Made by a program: the position numbers and the translations under genes. DNA of 64,000 nt from Flavobacteriales bacterium (lineage in GTDB: Bacteria > Bacteroidota > Bacteroidia > Flavobacteriales_D > Sanyastnellaceae), in the NCBI GenBank assembly GCA_947466425.1, contig CANIBZ010000004.1, positions 1 to 64,000 on the forward strand, in the 5' to 3' direction. Below are positions 1 to 7,051 of this stretch, in pieces. Numbering within the stretch: position 1 is the first letter of the stretch; every line of letters starts with the position of its first letter. The notes below the pieces were generated by a model. That model was not told the origin of the DNA. It did not search any database and was given only the letters and a program-made list of their open reading frames with translations.

Positions 1-2
1 CC

Positions 3-101
3 TTACTGAATAGAAATTATAATACTCCTATTTATCAACTTGAACTCAAACCTAGAAATCCTTCACAACCAAGAAATAAAACTTTAAATTTGTCTAATTA
101 A
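3..101 (+). CDS. possible C-terminal tail of an unidentified protein (5'-truncated)
   Basis: The frame beginning at base 3 is open from the window edge to a TAA at 99-101, giving about 32 residues rich in Asn, Pro, Lys and Arg. No other frame in the first 100 bases stays open as long. It could be the tail of a rightward gene, but a short open stretch in AT-rich DNA can occur by chance. No domain can be recognised. Confidence 0.25.
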   Translation, partial: LLNRNYNTPIYQLELKPRNPSQPRNKTLNLSN

Positions 102-267
102 CAATGAGGATGATAGTAAAGGTGACAACCTAAATCAGGCAAGGACACTCCGTAATTCCTATTTCATAATTCCTACGGAGTAATTGGAACTACGTTGTTG
201 AATGACAGTCGAAGACATTCGCACGAAGTGCATTCGTTCATAGAACATTCGTTGCTCCGCAACATTC
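102..267. repeat. intergenic repeat region with hairpins, reaching the DUF1456 gene stop
   Basis: Bases 148-155 (ACTCCGTA) and 174-181 (TACGGAGT) form an 8-bp inverted repeat. The 21-mer at 151-171 recurs as an exact reverse complement at 5955-5975, just before the ddl stop. Further right are GAATG/CATTC-bounded mini-hairpins. The last (246-267) has the core GTTGC-TCC-GCAAC at 251-263 and ends directly at the stop codon of the leftward gene. Related copies occur around 3970, 5569 and 5600. Function unknown; a 3'-end hairpin role is an inference. Confidence 0.6.
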
Positions 268-750
268 TTACCCTTTTTTCCCTCGCTGTTCCTCCCTACC
301 TTCCTTCTTCTCCAACCCTTGAAAGAAATTCCGAATCACCTGATTGTTGCATTCAACATATTGTCGCTGTGAAGGGCTGCGGAAGAAGGCGCTGAGTTCG
401 TGCTTGCTCATTTTCATTTCCGCAAGCGCAAGGATTTGAATAATGTCTTCGTCAATTAAATTCAGCGCTATGCGCATCTTTCGGAAGATGAGGTTATTCG
501 TTAGGCGTTTCTCTGGAACCGGCAATGGGCCGTCTTTTCGTCCGCGCTTCAGAATGATGAATCCGTTTAGAAAAATGGAAAGCATTTCATCGTTAATGTC
601 GAGATACTCTTCGTGATCTTCCTTCTTCAACCAATCGCTAACATCAGAGCGTGTAACCATAACATCGGTCAGCGCGAAAATGTCTATCATCTGCTGATCA
701 GAGAAGTCATAAATAAATCGAATGCGGCGGAAGATGCTGTTGTTGGTCAT
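268..750 (-). CDS. yehS: DUF1456 family protein (YehS-like)
   Basis: The 160-residue product is a clear DUF1456 (YehS) match by pattern. Two similar halves of about 70 residues each begin with a TNN-[SL]IFR[RK][IM]R segment (residues 2-11 and about 84-94), followed by the acidic 'DxxxxxIxALxxxxxSxxxxxxxF' pattern. The family is widespread in Gammaproteobacteria and Bacteroidota, is short, cytosolic and has no proven function. The C-terminus is a charged tail rich in Lys and Glu that extends past the usual family end. A repeat hairpin abuts the stop codon. purQ lies upstream in the same direction, about 57 bp away, so co-transcription is possible but unproven. Confidence 0.85.
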   Translation of the reverse strand: MTNNSIFRRIRFIYDFSDQQMIDIFALTDVMVTRSDVSDWLKKEDHEEYLDINDEMLSIFLNGFIILKRGRKDGPLPVPEKRLTNNLIFRKMRIALNLIDEDIIQILALAEMKMSKHELSAFFRSPSQRQYVECNNQVIRNFFQGLEKKEGREEQRGKKG

Positions 751-806
751 TGTTTTTGCAATTGCTTCGCCGAAGGCGATTGTGGCAAAGCCACGAATGG
801 TTGGAA

Positions 807-1493
807 TTAAATTCTTTCGAGAAGTGCTTCAAAGATGTCTCTTCCGTCGGTATTCTCCAATTCGAAATCGGCAGCACGCTCCGGATGAGGCATCATTCCA
901 AATACATTTTTACCTGCATTGCAAATACCCGCGATGTTGTTCAGTGAACCATTCGGATTGAAGTCTTCATTTACCACACCGTCTGCAGAACAATAGCGGA
1001 ACAACACTTGATCGTTATCTTCAATTTGCTTCAACACATCGGCCGGAGCAAAGAAGTTTCCTTCACCATGAGCAATTGGAATTTGGAAGGCTTTTTCGCG
1101 ATCCAAACCTGCAGTTAAAACCGCGCTGGTTGAAGCCGCTTTCAAGTGAACATTCTTGCAAATGAATTTTCTAGAAGTGTTGTGCAAAAGGGCTCCTGGA
1201 AGCAATTTCGCTTCCGTTAAGATTTGGAAACCGTTGCAAATTCCCATCACATATCCTCCGCGATTCGCGTGTGCTACCACTTCATCCATAATCGGAGAAA
1301 AGCGCGCAATAGCGCCGCTGCGTAAGTAATCGCCGTAACTGAATCCGCCTGGAACAAATATGAAATCACAACCTTGAAGGTCGCGGTCTTTGTGCCAAAG
1401 TTTCACCACTTCTTGTCCCATGATGTGCGACATGGAATACACCAAATCTTCATCACAATTGCTACCAGGGAATACTACGACACCGAATTTCAT
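807..1493 (-). CDS. purQ: phosphoribosylformylglycinamidine synthase subunit I (glutaminase)
   Basis: Class I glutamine amidotransferase that supplies ammonia to PurL in step 4 of purine synthesis (FGAR to FGAM). With the start at 1493 the protein has 228 residues, normal for PurQ, and begins MKFGVVVFPGSNCDED, the family's usual N-terminus. The nucleophile is Cys86 (GICNGFQ) and the His/Glu pair is H203/E205 (MPHPERA). An in-frame upstream ATG at 1565 would overlap the neighbouring gene, so it is rejected. A TACTTTTG box at 1509-1516 (reverse strand) supports its own promoter. A free-standing PurQ implies the three-part PurS/PurQ/PurL enzyme rather than the single-chain PurL; the partners are not in this window. 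Confidence 0.96.
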   Translation of the reverse strand: MKFGVVVFPGSNCDEDLVYSMSHIMGQEVVKLWHKDRDLQGCDFIFVPGGFSYGDYLRSGAIARFSPIMDEVVAHANRGGYVMGICNGFQILTEAKLLPGALLHNTSRKFICKNVHLKAASTSAVLTAGLDREKAFQIPIAHGEGNFFAPADVLKQIEDNDQVLFRYCSADGVVNEDFNPNGSLNNIAGICNAGKNVFGMMPHPERAADFELENTDGRDIFEALLERI

Positions 1494-1508
1494 AGAAGAG
1501 AATTTTTG

Positions 1509-1516
1509 CAAAAGTA
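1509..1516 (-). promoter_or_regulatory. -7 promoter box of purQ
   Basis: Reverse-strand TACTTTTG fits the Bacteroidota -7 consensus TAnnTTTG. It lies 15 bases before the purQ ATG in the 34-bp gap behind the DUF6427 gene. No convincing -33 TTTG was identified. Confidence 0.45.
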
Positions 1517-1527
1517 AGCTAAACTTT

Positions 1528-2532
1528 TCACCACTGAAACACCGGAATGAGTTGTGTTTGCTCAATCAATATCCAAAGGCTTATGACCACTGAGATATAG
1601 AAGAATACGGGGGCGAAAAGCGAAACGCGATAATTCGAATACCAGTACGAGAGACAAAAGATGAGACCGAGTCCAACCCCTTCGATTATGAGGTGATTCA
1701 AGAATAGCCATCCGGCCGTTACCGAACCGAGCATGGCAATGCACATGAAGACAATGATCCATTTTGAGTTTCTGTTTTTGTTCGTGTTCAAGTCTCCAGA
1801 TGACACGAGCGATTGCATAGAGAACAGCAAAGACAAGGCACACAGGGCATAGAAAGACAATTTCGAATAGGAATGAATCATCCAATTGTCTTGTGTATTC
1901 AAGCTAATGATGCGTTTGAACAAGTAGAAATTCCAATTGTCCATGAGTAGATATTGCGCCGCGAAGCAATAACTGAATGGGAAAGCGAATCCGGCAAGAG
2001 GCATAATGTATTCACGAAAGTTAAATCCTCGCGTGAAGATGACCGCGACCAAAAGCATGGGCAGTAAAGTCAGGTAGAGCGGGAAGCACAAGGCGGCCAG
2101 ACCAAACCAGAATCCGGCGCGGAAGTAGGGGTCTAGCGCTGTTTTCTGTCGATAAACTTCCAACAAACGATTGGCTCCAACGGTGAGGAAGATCTGCGCG
2201 AGGAGAAACGTGATGCTGTGATTCAACAAGAAAATAACCGTGAATAAATTTGAAAAAATGAGTGCGGGAACATAGGTTGGCCCGTTGTGAAACTCGTGCC
2301 TGTTGTAAACCCAGTTAAACAAGATACCTCCAAGCGTAATGATGATCCAGGCAACGCTCGCTCCAAGCCAAGGTGAAAGCACACATTCGAAATTGATTAT
2401 ATCGAATGGAAACTGCAGCGGCGCCTCGGGAATGACATATCCGAAAAGGCAAGGCAGGAAAATCAGAAGGTTTGTAAAAGGCAACACAAACAAGAGGTAA
2501 GGTTGATTGCTTGAAAATTGCCGTAGGATCAT
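1528..2532 (-). CDS. DUF6427 family polytopic membrane protein
   Basis: A 334-residue, very hydrophobic protein with about nine or ten predicted membrane segments and few charged loops. The pattern and length fit DUF6427, a flavobacterial family of unknown function. I base the family call partly on context: a divergent 62-residue single-span protein of DUF6341 type starts 84 bp away, and these two families are often neighbours in Flavobacteriia. No catalytic motif is visible. A role in the cytoplasmic membrane is all that can be said. The gene ends 34 bp before purQ. Confidence 0.7.
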   Translation of the reverse strand: MILRQFSSNQPYLLFVLPFTNLLIFLPCLFGYVIPEAPLQFPFDIINFECVLSPWLGASVAWIIITLGGILFNWVYNRHEFHNGPTYVPALIFSNLFTVIFLLNHSITFLLAQIFLTVGANRLLEVYRQKTALDPYFRAGFWFGLAALCFPLYLTLLPMLLVAVIFTRGFNFREYIMPLAGFAFPFSYCFAAQYLLMDNWNFYLFKRIISLNTQDNWMIHSYSKLSFYALCALSLLFSMQSLVSSGDLNTNKNRNSKWIIVFMCIAMLGSVTAGWLFLNHLIIEGVGLGLIFCLSYWYSNYRVSLFAPVFFYISVVISLWILIEQTQLIPVFQW

Positions 2533-2588
2533 GTTATTTGAATTACAGCAAAATTGAGGAGAAATGTTCCACTTTCAAAAGGAATGCT

Positions 2589-2596
2589 TAAATTCG
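2589..2596 (+). promoter_or_regulatory. -7-like box of the DUF6341 gene
   Basis: TAAATTCG is a TAnnTTCG variant of the Bacteroidota -7 box, 19 bases before the ATG at 2616. Supported by pattern only. Confidence 0.35.
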
Positions 2597-2615
2597 CCAA
2601 GAAAATAATGCAATC

Positions 2616-2804
2616 ATGAACTTACAATCTATCCTTACGCCAATCGCAAACGGCTCACAATGGTTTTTCCGCAACGTTATGGAACCGCTTGGAAACACCT
2701 TTAGCATCATTTGTATTATTGGGGCTTTCTTTGGAATTTTCTTGTGGATTCGCATGCAAAAGCGTTTCACTGCCGAAGCAAAAAAGAACGGTACAATAAT
2801 CTAA
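2616..2804 (+). CDS. small single-span membrane protein, DUF6341-like
   Basis: This 62-residue protein has one hydrophobic segment (about residues 27-46) followed by a short basic tail, and a WFFRNVMEPLG stretch before the membrane segment. Size, topology and divergent placement next to the DUF6427 gene fit DUF6341, a flavobacterial family without known function. It starts with ATG at 2616 and is followed 33 bp later by a strong Rho-independent terminator, which supports it as a real, separately terminated gene. Confidence 0.65.
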   Translation: MNLQSILTPIANGSQWFFRNVMEPLGNTFSIICIIGAFFGIFLWIRMQKRFTAEAKKNGTII

Positions 2805-2809
2805 AGATA

Positions 2810-3808
2810 TTGGCTTCGGCCTTCCTAAACATATTCAAACCCCGACGATTCGAGTATTTCCGAAGCGTTGGGGTTTTTCTTTTTCTTTTTTTTCTAGTTG
2901 GAAGTAGATCGCTCGGTCAGTCGGAAAACCGTTTAGGTTATTTCGAAATGGAGCAATCGGTGCAAACACCAACAGGAGAATTATACGGAACGCTTACGGT
3001 TCCCATCTTGAAGGGAACTTTTCCGGTTGCCTTGATCATAGCGGGCTCCGGACCCACCGACCGCAACGGGAACAATGCGCAAATGAAAAACAATTCATTG
3101 CAAATGCTCGCTCACGAGTTAGCTGCGCAAGGAATTGCATCGATTCGTTATGATAAGCGAGGCATTGGCGCAAGTAAGGATGCGCTCGTTTCAGAAGAGA
3201 ATCTTCGATTTGAAAATTATGCTGAAGACGCGAAGGCTTGGGCGGCTCAACTGAAGGCTGATGCGCGTTTCAACAAGCTCATTATCATCGGACACAGCGA
3301 AGGCTCATTATTGGGGCTCTTAGCGTGCGAACAAGCCGATGCTTTTGTTTCCATCGCCGGACCGGGAAGACCCATTGATGTTATTTTGAAGGAACAGCTT
3401 GCGGTTCAGTTGAAAGGAAAAAAGAAATTGCTTCGCGCAGTAGATGACGGCATTTCTAAATTGAAGAAAGGTGAATTGGTTGGAGACGCACCTGAAGAAC
3501 TGTTCTCGCTGCTTCGCCCAAGCATTCAGCCGTATTTAATTTCTTGGATGAAATACGACCCGGCTGTTGAGATTTCAAAATTGAAAATTCCAGTGATTAT
3601 AATTCAAGGCACCACTGATCTTCAGGTTCAGGTGAAAGATGCAGAGCTACTTCACGCCGCTTCTCCAGGCTCTCGGTATATTATCATTGAAGGAATGAAT
3701 CACATCTTCAAACCCGCCCCTTCCGACCGAGAAAAAAATATTGAGACGTATTCGAATCCGGAACTGCCTTTAGCACCTGAGCTCGGCCGAATTCTTGGAA
3801 CGCTCTGA
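2810..3808 (+). CDS. exported alpha/beta hydrolase
   Basis: Alpha/beta-hydrolase-fold enzyme of the S9/DLH-like type, with an early strand and oxyanion region (ALIIAGSGPTDRNGNN), RYDKRGIGAS, the nucleophile elbow GHSEG, the acid in IIQGTTDLQV and the His in EGMNHIF. Substrate unknown; an esterase or peptidase acting in the periplasm is likely. The start is uncertain. Upstream of ATG 2948 the frame encodes FLFLFFLVGSRSLGQ, a plausible signal peptide, but the only start codon between the previous stop and this segment is TTG 2810. If translation starts at 2948 the protein is cytosolic. The extension to 2711 is rejected because it would overlap the previous gene by 94 bases. Confidence 0.85.
   Translation: MASAFLNIFKPRRFEYFRSVGVFLFLFFLVGSRSLGQSENRLGYFEMEQSVQTPTGELYGTLTVPILKGTFPVALIIAGSGPTDRNGNNAQMKNNSLQMLAHELAAQGIASIRYDKRGIGASKDALVSEENLRFENYAEDAKAWAAQLKADARFNKLIIIGHSEGSLLGLLACEQADAFVSIAGPGRPIDVILKEQLAVQLKGKKKLLRAVDDGISKLKKGELVGDAPEELFSLLRPSIQPYLISWMKYDPAVEISKLKIPVIIIQGTTDLQVQVKDAELLHAASPGSRYIIIEGMNHIFKPAPSDREKNIETYSNPELPLAPELGRILGTL
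2837..2890 (+). terminator. Rho-independent terminator after the DUF6341 gene, overlapping the hydrolase 5' end
   Basis: Left arm 2837-2852 pairs with right arm 2861-2876 (core AAACCCC/GGGGTTT, about 15 of 16 positions paired, 8-base loop), followed by a long T-rich tract to about 2890. It is a strong rightward terminator. It lies inside the open frame of the following hydrolase, and the T-tract encodes the Phe/Leu-rich core of what looks like its signal peptide. Confidence 0.8.
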
Positions 3809-4008
3809 ATAAAGTTAAGAGAAGGGAAGAGAGGTTAAGAGAGGGGAAGAATGTCTGAAGACGAATTTTCTCTGAACGAACGCCTGCGACTAATGTCTTC
3901 GACGATGTTGAATATGAATTCTTCCCTTTTCTTCCCCTCTCTTAACTTCTCTTACCATGTAGAAAGGGCATTCGTTGCTTCGCAACATTAGCCTCCGGCA
4001 TTCTGTCC
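3809..4008. repeat. spacer with 18-bp perfect inverted repeat and mini-hairpins
   Basis: 3834-3851 (GTTAAGAGAGGGGAAGAA) is perfectly complementary to 3929-3946, with a 77-base spacer that carries two GAATGTCTTCGA-like fragments. A purine-rich sequence similar to the left arm also precedes it at 3814-3830. At 3970-3989 is another CATTC-GTTGC-TTC-GCAAC-ATT hairpin of the type seen at 246-267. No gene is visible. The promoter of glyS follows. Confidence 0.7.
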
Positions 4009-4016
4009 TATCTTTG
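4009..4016 (+). promoter_or_regulatory. -7 promoter box of the glycyl-tRNA synthetase gene
   Basis: TATCTTTG is a perfect TAnnTTTG box ending 8 bases before the ATG at 4025. The predicted transcript would have a leader of only a few bases. Confidence 0.55.
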
Positions 4017-4024
4017 CCGCCGTT

Positions 4025-5557
4025 ATGGCAGCACAAGAAGACAAATTAAAAGCGGTAATCTCGCACGCAAAGGAATACGGATTTGTATTTCCTTCCTCTG
4101 AAATTTACGATGGCCTTTCGGCCGCCTACGACTACGGTCAGTTGGGCGTTGAATTGAAAAACAACATCAAGAACTACTGGTGGACAGCAATGACGCGCAT
4201 GCACCAAAACATTGTGGGAATAGACGCGTCTATTTTCATGCATCCGACCACCTGGAAAGCAAGCGGACACGTTGATGCGTTCAACGATCCGTTGATCGAC
4301 AACAAAGACAGCAAGAAGCGCTACCGCGCCGATGTTTTGTTGGAAGATTACATGGCGAAAAGCGAAGCGAAAATCACCAAAGAAATAGAGAAGGCGAAGA
4401 ACCGTTTCGGAGATGCGTTCGATGAAGAACAATTCCGCGCAACCAATCCGAATGTACTTCGTGCACAAGAGAAAATAGACGCGGTGAAAACGCGTATGAA
4501 AGTCGCTTTAGAAGAAAGCGATTTAGAGGGATTGAAGCAATTGATCGAAGACTGTGAAATCGCTGATCCAGAGACTGGATCGCGCAACTGGACAGATGTT
4601 CGTCAGTTTAACCTTATGTTCAAAACAGAGCTCGGCGCAGTAAGCGGCGATGCTGGAATTATTTATTTACGTCCGGAAACGGCGCAAGGAATTTTCGTTA
4701 ATTTCTTGAACGTTCAGAAGACAGGAAGAATGAAACTTCCATTCGGAATTGCACAGATTGGAAAGGCGTTCCGCAATGAAATTATTGCGCGTCAGTTTAT
4801 TTTCCGCATGCGTGAATTCGAGCAAATGGAAATGCAATATTTCGTGAAGCCGGGTACCGAAATGGAGTGGTACAACTACTGGAAGAACGAACGTATTAAG
4901 TGGCACAACGCTTTAGGATTGGGTGAAGGAAATTACAAGTTCCACGACCACTTGAAGCTAGCGCACTACGCCAATGCGGCTTGCGACATTGAGTTCAACT
5001 TCCCAATGGGATTCAAAGAGTTGGAAGGAATACATTCGCGTACCGATTTCGATTTGAAAAAACACGAAGAATTCAGTGGGAAGAAATTGCGTTATTTCGA
5101 TCCGGAAACGAACGAGAGTTTTGTTCCGTATGTGATTGAAACCTCTATCGGATTAGACCGCATGTTCTTGGCTGTTTTGTCGAGTTCATTTGTGGAAGAG
5201 AAGTTGGAAGATGGAAGCGAACGCACGGTGCTTCGCATTCCGGCGGCCTTGGCCCCTGTGAAAGTGGCAGTATTGCCGTTGGTGAAGAAAGATGGGCTTC
5301 CAGAAAAAGCAAAAGAAATTGTAGACCTATTGAAGTTAGACTTCAACTTACAATACGACGACAAAGACGCCATTGGCCGCAGATACAGAAGACAAGACGC
5401 TATTGGAACGCCTATTTGCGTTACAGTAGACAACGAAACCTTGGAAGACAATTGCGTAACCATTCGTCACCGCGACAGCATGCAACAAGAGCGCATTCCA
5501 ATTGCAGACCTGCATGAAGCGGTTAGGAAGGTGGTGGCGTTGAATAAGTATTTCTGA
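4025..5557 (+). CDS. glyS: glycyl-tRNA synthetase (dimeric, eukaryote/archaea-like type)
   Basis: Class II aminoacyl-tRNA synthetase that charges tRNA-Gly in the cytosol. The 510-residue single chain is the alpha-2 type (also called GlyQS). Visible parts are the N-terminal EYGFVFPSSEIYDGLSAAYD segment, motif 2 (AFRNEI followed by FRMREFEQMEMQYF), motif 3 (VIETSIGLDRMFL) and the C-terminal anticodon-binding domain starting near PVKVAVLPLVKKDGL. Residues about 100-190 hold a charged helical insertion, common in this subtype. ATG 4025 is preceded by TATCTTTG. Immediately after the TGA, bases 5558-5568 form a GCCC-TGC-GGGC hairpin. Confidence 0.98.
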   Translation: MAAQEDKLKAVISHAKEYGFVFPSSEIYDGLSAAYDYGQLGVELKNNIKNYWWTAMTRMHQNIVGIDASIFMHPTTWKASGHVDAFNDPLIDNKDSKKRYRADVLLEDYMAKSEAKITKEIEKAKNRFGDAFDEEQFRATNPNVLRAQEKIDAVKTRMKVALEESDLEGLKQLIEDCEIADPETGSRNWTDVRQFNLMFKTELGAVSGDAGIIYLRPETAQGIFVNFLNVQKTGRMKLPFGIAQIGKAFRNEIIARQFIFRMREFEQMEMQYFVKPGTEMEWYNYWKNERIKWHNALGLGEGNYKFHDHLKLAHYANAACDIEFNFPMGFKELEGIHSRTDFDLKKHEEFSGKKLRYFDPETNESFVPYVIETSIGLDRMFLAVLSSSFVEEKLEDGSERTVLRIPAALAPVKVAVLPLVKKDGLPEKAKEIVDLLKLDFNLQYDDKDAIGRRYRRQDAIGTPICVTVDNETLEDNCVTIRHRDSMQQERIPIADLHEAVRKVVALNKYF

Positions 5558-6004
5558 GCCCTGCGGGCGAATGTTGCGTAGCAACTAATGTGCAAGCACG
5601 AATGTTGCGTAGCAACGAATGTGAAAACACGAATGCCTTCGGCGAATGTCTTCGACTCGTTTAATTACGGAGTAGGCATAAAACCGAAGGTTTTCCAATA
5701 ATGAAATTCCAGAGCCCCTTAGGGCGACATCCGAACTGCCCCCAGCAAAGCTGGGGGATAAAGGTTGAGATGAGAGATAATTTCAAGCTATAAGGGCTAA
5801 CAAAAAAAGAGCTCCTACTTGTGTGTAAGAGCTCTCTTTAGATTTTTCTCCCCCAAATGTTAATATTGGGAAATTACTTTTGCAGGATTTTCTTATTTGA
5901 CATTTCTCCCCCAGCTATCGGGAGAAAGAAACGTAGTTCAAACAACGCAGTTCCAATTATGAAATAGGAATTACGAAGTAGGAATAAAACCGAAGGTTTT
6001 CCAA
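5558..6004. repeat. 447-bp hairpin- and repeat-rich spacer between convergent glyS and ddl
   Basis: No gene is visible. From left to right: GCCC-TGC-GGGC at 5558-5568; two direct copies, 31 bp apart, of GTTGC-GTA-GCAAC (5573-5585 and 5604-5616) flanked by GAATG; a GAATGCCTTCGGCGAATG fragment; a 36-bp repeat at 5663-5698 (34 of 36 bases identical to 5969-6004); hairpin GCCC/GGGC at 5714-5725; CCCCCAGC-AAA-GCTGGGGG at 5739-5757; the ddl terminator at 5802-5836; TTTCTCCC/GGGAGAAA at 5903-5927; and the reverse complement of 151-171 at 5955-5975. The last repeat ends exactly at the ddl stop codon. Confidence 0.75.
5802..5836 (-). terminator. probable terminator of ddl
   Basis: Arms AGAGCTC (5808-5814) and GAGCTCT (5829-5835) with a 14-base loop. 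On the reverse strand the stem is followed by seven T residues (A-run 5802-5808), typical of a Rho-independent terminator. It lies about 170 bp past the ddl stop codon. Confidence 0.55.
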
Positions 6005-6970
6005 CTACACGCAGTGTTCCAACACCGTGCTTATCAACTCCATCTTACTCATGCCAATAACCGCCGCTTGCTGAGGAATAATAGATGCCGCGCTGAATCC
6101 AGGGACGGTGTTCACTTCAATTACCGATGGCTCTTCGTCGGGTAACAAAAAGTCTACGCGAATCATGCCGCCGCAATTTAAATCGGTATATATACGAGCA
6201 GCTAATTCTTGAACGCGAGCGTAATGAAATTCACTAATCGGAGCTGGAGTAATCTCCTGACTCTTGCCTTCATACTTCGCTTGAAAATCGAAAAATTCAG
6301 TTTCACTTACAATCTCTGTAATCGGCAGTGCCGTTGGCTTTCCGTTCATGACAATCACCCCACACGTGACTTCCCTTCCAGAAATAAATTCTTCCACAAT
6401 AATATCTTCGTCTTCATTTCTTGCGCGGGAAATGGCTTCCATAATTCCACTCACTTCATTCACACGCGAAGTGCCAATGGAGCTTCCACCACAATTCGGT
6501 TTCACAAAACAAGGCAACCCCACTTTTGCAACCACTTCTTCCGCAGTAATAACCTCTTCCTTTCGAACAACAATCGAACGCGCAACGCGATAACCCATGG
6601 ACCCCAACGTGCGCGTAGTCGCTTTCTTATTGAACGTTAATGCCATGTTCAACACATCGCCCGTGGTGTACTTCATGCCTATGGTATCGAAATAACCTTG
6701 CAACAATCCATTCTCTCCCGGTGTACCGTGAACAATCATGAACACCGCATCAAACGTAGTTTTCATTCCATCTACTTCCACAGAAAAATCGTTGCGATCA
6801 ACTGCCACTTCCTCTTCATTCACCAACGCATACCAACGCTTTTCTTCAATTACAATCTGAGTCGGCTCGAACTTCGAACGGTCTATGTTCTCCATCACCA
6901 TCTTCGCGCTGCGCATAGACACAACCGATTCGCCACTGTACCCGCCACAGACCACTGCAATTTTTTTCAT
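6005..6970 (-). CDS. ddl: D-alanine--D-alanine ligase
   Basis: ATP-grasp ligase that makes the D-Ala-D-Ala dipeptide for peptidoglycan in the cytosol. The 321-residue protein begins MKKIAVVCGGYSGE. It shows the ATP-grasp glycine loop (CGGSSIGTSRV), the E-rich metal region (EEFISGREVTCG) and the C-terminal metal/substrate loop (IRVDFLLPDEEPSVIEVNTVPGFS). Length and motifs match the short Bacteroidota Ddl. The stop codon abuts a 36-bp dispersed repeat, and the terminator lies inside the spacer beyond it. The gene diverges from the cysteine peptidase gene. Confidence 0.97.
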   Translation of the reverse strand: MKKIAVVCGGYSGESVVSMRSAKMVMENIDRSKFEPTQIVIEEKRWYALVNEEEVAVDRNDFSVEVDGMKTTFDAVFMIVHGTPGENGLLQGYFDTIGMKYTTGDVLNMALTFNKKATTRTLGSMGYRVARSIVVRKEEVITAEEVVAKVGLPCFVKPNCGGSSIGTSRVNEVSGIMEAISRARNEDEDIIVEEFISGREVTCGVIVMNGKPTALPITEIVSETEFFDFQAKYEGKSQEITPAPISEFHYARVQELAARIYTDLNCGGMIRVDFLLPDEEPSVIEVNTVPGFSAASIIPQQAAVIGMSKMELISTVLEHCV

Positions 6971-7051
6971 GCGTTTTTGTTTTTACAAAGATGACAATCT
7001 CCTTAACTTTCCAAAAATTATTTGTCGTGAAAAAAATCAATTCTTTTTTCT

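Noticed and set aside
1494-1565. Longer purQ start at 1565
   Set aside because: It overlaps the DUF6427 gene, adds 24 non-conserved residues and skips the promoter box at 1509-1516.
5739-5757. CCCCCAGC-AAA-GCTGGGGG as a terminator of glyS
   Set aside because: The stem is strong, but no T-tract follows on either strand, and it lies 180 bp past the stop; listed only as a hairpin.
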